NCBI GenBank assembly: GCA_002440825.1
Contig: DJVH01000015.1
Coordinates: 62,001 to 126,000 of the forward strand
Origin: Bacteriovoracaceae bacterium UBA6261
Lineage (GTDB): Bacteria > Bdellovibrionota > Bacteriovoracia > Bacteriovoracales > Bacteriovoracaceae
Length of the DNA stretch: 64,000 nucleotides
Reading direction: 5' to 3'
Under the pieces are notes generated by a model. That model did no database searches, had not been told where the DNA came from, and saw only the letters and a list, made by a program, of their open reading frames with translations. Shown here in pieces: positions 62,889 to 64,000 of the stretch. A program made the translations under genes and the position numbers. Position 1 is the stretch's first letter; each line of letters begins with the position of its first letter.

Positions 62889-63293
62889 ATGGTCGACAAA
62901 AATAAAATTTTATATGAAATGCAGGCAGAAATTTGTTACGCACTTTCACATCCAGTGAGATTGGAAATCCTGGATATTCTCACTTCTTCTGAGAAGACGA
63001 GCAGTGAGTTATTGGAGATACTGCAGATTCCTAAGGCCAATCTTTCCCAGCATCTGACAGTGCTAAAAGATGCCGGCATTTTAAAGACGAGAAAAGAAGG
63101 TCAATTTCAGTATGTTTCACTAGCTATTCCTAAAATCAAGGATGCCTGCTCCCTTGTTCGCACCATCTTGGCCGACAGAATTGACGGCGAAGAGAAACGC
63201 ATGAGTGAACTTAAGAAAAATTTGACTCAACAAACGAAAGCTCCAGCTTTAAAAGCATTAAAGAAAAAAGCAACCAAGAAAACCAACGGGTGA
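62889..63293 (+). CDS. ArsR-family transcriptional regulator
   Basis: 134 residues. Winged helix: ALSHPVRLEILDIL, SSELLEILQIPKANLSQHLTVLKDAGILKTRKEGQFQYVSL. Two Cys, one in AEICYALSHP and one in KDACSLVRTIL, could form a disulfide or polysulfide switch, but they are not in the ELCVC metal site of arsenic ArsR. The C-terminus is Lys-rich. Its promoter is covered by a palindrome. It probably also controls the divergent persulfide dioxygenase or the following TolC gene. Confidence 0.9.
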   Translation: MVDKNKILYEMQAEICYALSHPVRLEILDILTSSEKTSSELLEILQIPKANLSQHLTVLKDAGILKTRKEGQFQYVSLAIPKIKDACSLVRTILADRIDGEEKRMSELKKNLTQQTKAPALKALKKKATKKTNG

Positions 63294-63296
63294 TAT

Positions 63297-64000
63297 ATGA
63301 AAAGCAGAGCCATTTTAACATTAATGCTTCTTAGTTCTTCAGCGATGGCCGATGCAGATTTTGAAAATCTGTGGAAGTCTATTGAACAAAACAGTCTTGC
63401 CTTAAAGGCCTCTTCAGAATCAGTGGAAGCGGCCGGGAAAAATGTTTCGAGAACAAAACGGCATTGGCTCCCTACGGTGTATGCGAAGGGAGAAAGTTAT
63501 TTAACCAATGATCCGGGCGCTAATATGTTCGGTCTTCTTTCTCAACGTCAGATTCAACAGGCCGATTTTATGCCGGATAGTCTTAATCATCCAGGCAGCA
63601 ATCTCTTCACGAAAGGAACGCTCGGATTGAATCTGCCGCTCTATGAAGGTGGAATGAAGAAAAGTCTGGCCGACGTCAGTGTCCATCAATTTGAATCAAA
63701 AAAATCCGAATCACAGGCAACTCAGATCGGACTTTATAGTGAAGTGGCAAAGAGCTATTTCACTTTAAAATCACTTGATCGATTTCAAGTTGAAGTCAAT
63801 AAAGTAAAATCAACAATTGATTCCATTATTGGCAAATACCAAATCGGCAATAAGTCCAACATGCTTGGGTATTCTGGACTCTTAGGTTTAAAAAGTTTAA
63901 AAAACAGAATCACTGCCATCAATGATGAAACTTCAGCGAAAAAGAAAGCCTATCTCAATGCTCTTCAGGAACTGAACGGAGAGCAGATAAACTGGAAAAG
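63297..64000 (+). CDS. TolC-family outer membrane protein, 3'-truncated by window end
   Basis: 234 codons visible, open to the end. Starts three bases after the arsR stop (ATGAAAAGCAGAGCC). Signal peptide ends AMA near residue 17. ENLWKSIEQNSLALKASSESVEAAGKNV and LGLNLPLYEGGMKKSLADV are typical of TolC-like channels. Cotranscribed with the ArsR gene, so this efflux system is probably under its control. Unrelated in close sequence to the TolC at 55916. Confidence 0.9.
   Translation, partial: MKSRAILTLMLLSSSAMADADFENLWKSIEQNSLALKASSESVEAAGKNVSRTKRHWLPTVYAKGESYLTNDPGANMFGLLSQRQIQQADFMPDSLNHPGSNLFTKGTLGLNLPLYEGGMKKSLADVSVHQFESKKSESQATQIGLYSEVAKSYFTLKSLDRFQVEVNKVKSTIDSIIGKYQIGNKSNMLGYSGLLGLKSLKNRITAINDETSAKKKAYLNALQELNGEQINWK

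Overview
The window is 64 kb of ordinary-density bacterial chromosome with moderately low GC. About sixty genes are packed with few gaps, and no gene-free stretch exceeds 300 bases. The gene families (DUF3943 envelope protein, LysM/TPR envelope pair, many small lipoproteins and secreted proteins of unknown function, a cyanophycin operon, TldD/E, BMP nucleoside importer, secreted nuclease-like and protease-like proteins) suggest a Gram-negative predatory or predator-related member of the Bdellovibrionota, most like the Bacteriovorax/Peredibacter group. That placement is inference; there is no rRNA here to settle it.

Layout. 1-7,500: end of a secreted EEP-family phosphatase/nuclease, an M48 lipoprotein peptidase, a TPR lipoprotein with a LysM protein, and topA. 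7,500-16,030: DUF3943 envelope protein, chemoreceptor, exported degenerate Fic protein, MFS transporter (CTG start) coupled to a secreted metzincin-like protein, and an rRNA-type methyltransferase. 16,058-17,560: tRNA-Arg(UCG) followed by a two-gene arsenic cassette (merR-like, arsM) that ends in a second copy of the tRNA 3' end. 17,640-25,560: binding-protein/histidine-kinase pair, Nei-type glycosylase, purU, a 21-codon relic of acetyl-CoA synthetase, an MHS-family transporter, small genes, and a cytochrome b561/membrane LuxR operon. 25,700-31,600: PepSY protein, lipoprotein, second EEP protein, GlpQ-type phosphodiesterase, and small or TPR proteins. 31,740-36,360: cphA-iadA-cphB, a complete cyanophycin make-and-recycle operon. 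36,350-43,290: JmjC oxygenase, exported MsrA, VTT-FAD oxidoreductase fusion, sterol-desaturase-family enzyme, mgsA, guaD. 43,400-47,550: secreted protein, then a tandem duplication of a chalcone-isomerase-like protein plus lipoprotein unit. 47,557-51,261: an SDR gene, a frameshifted tldD and an intact tldE, bracketed by inverted copies of a 32-nt palindromic element. 51,260-55,770: four-gene BMP-type nucleoside ABC importer. 55,900-64,000: TolC-RND pair, YkgJ protein, M14 carboxypeptidase with an ETHE1-like persulfide dioxygenase, divergent ArsR regulator, and a second TolC gene cut by the window end.

Shared themes. Several genes fit scavenging of macromolecules: nucleic-acid products (EEP proteins, guanine deaminase, nucleoside importer), peptides (M48, M14, metzincin-like, TldD/E) and nitrogen stored as cyanophycin. 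Operons are tight: ATGA or TAATG junctions are the rule and five convergent pairs overlap at their 3' ends.

No CRISPR array, insertion sequence, prophage or integrase gene was seen. The observations most worth checking are the tandem CHI-like/lipoprotein duplication with its regulatory dyad, the acs relic, the tldD frameshift and its flanking inverted elements, the tRNA-bounded arsenic cassette with a leaderless MerR-type promoter, the exported pseudo-Fic protein, and the metzincin-like protein.
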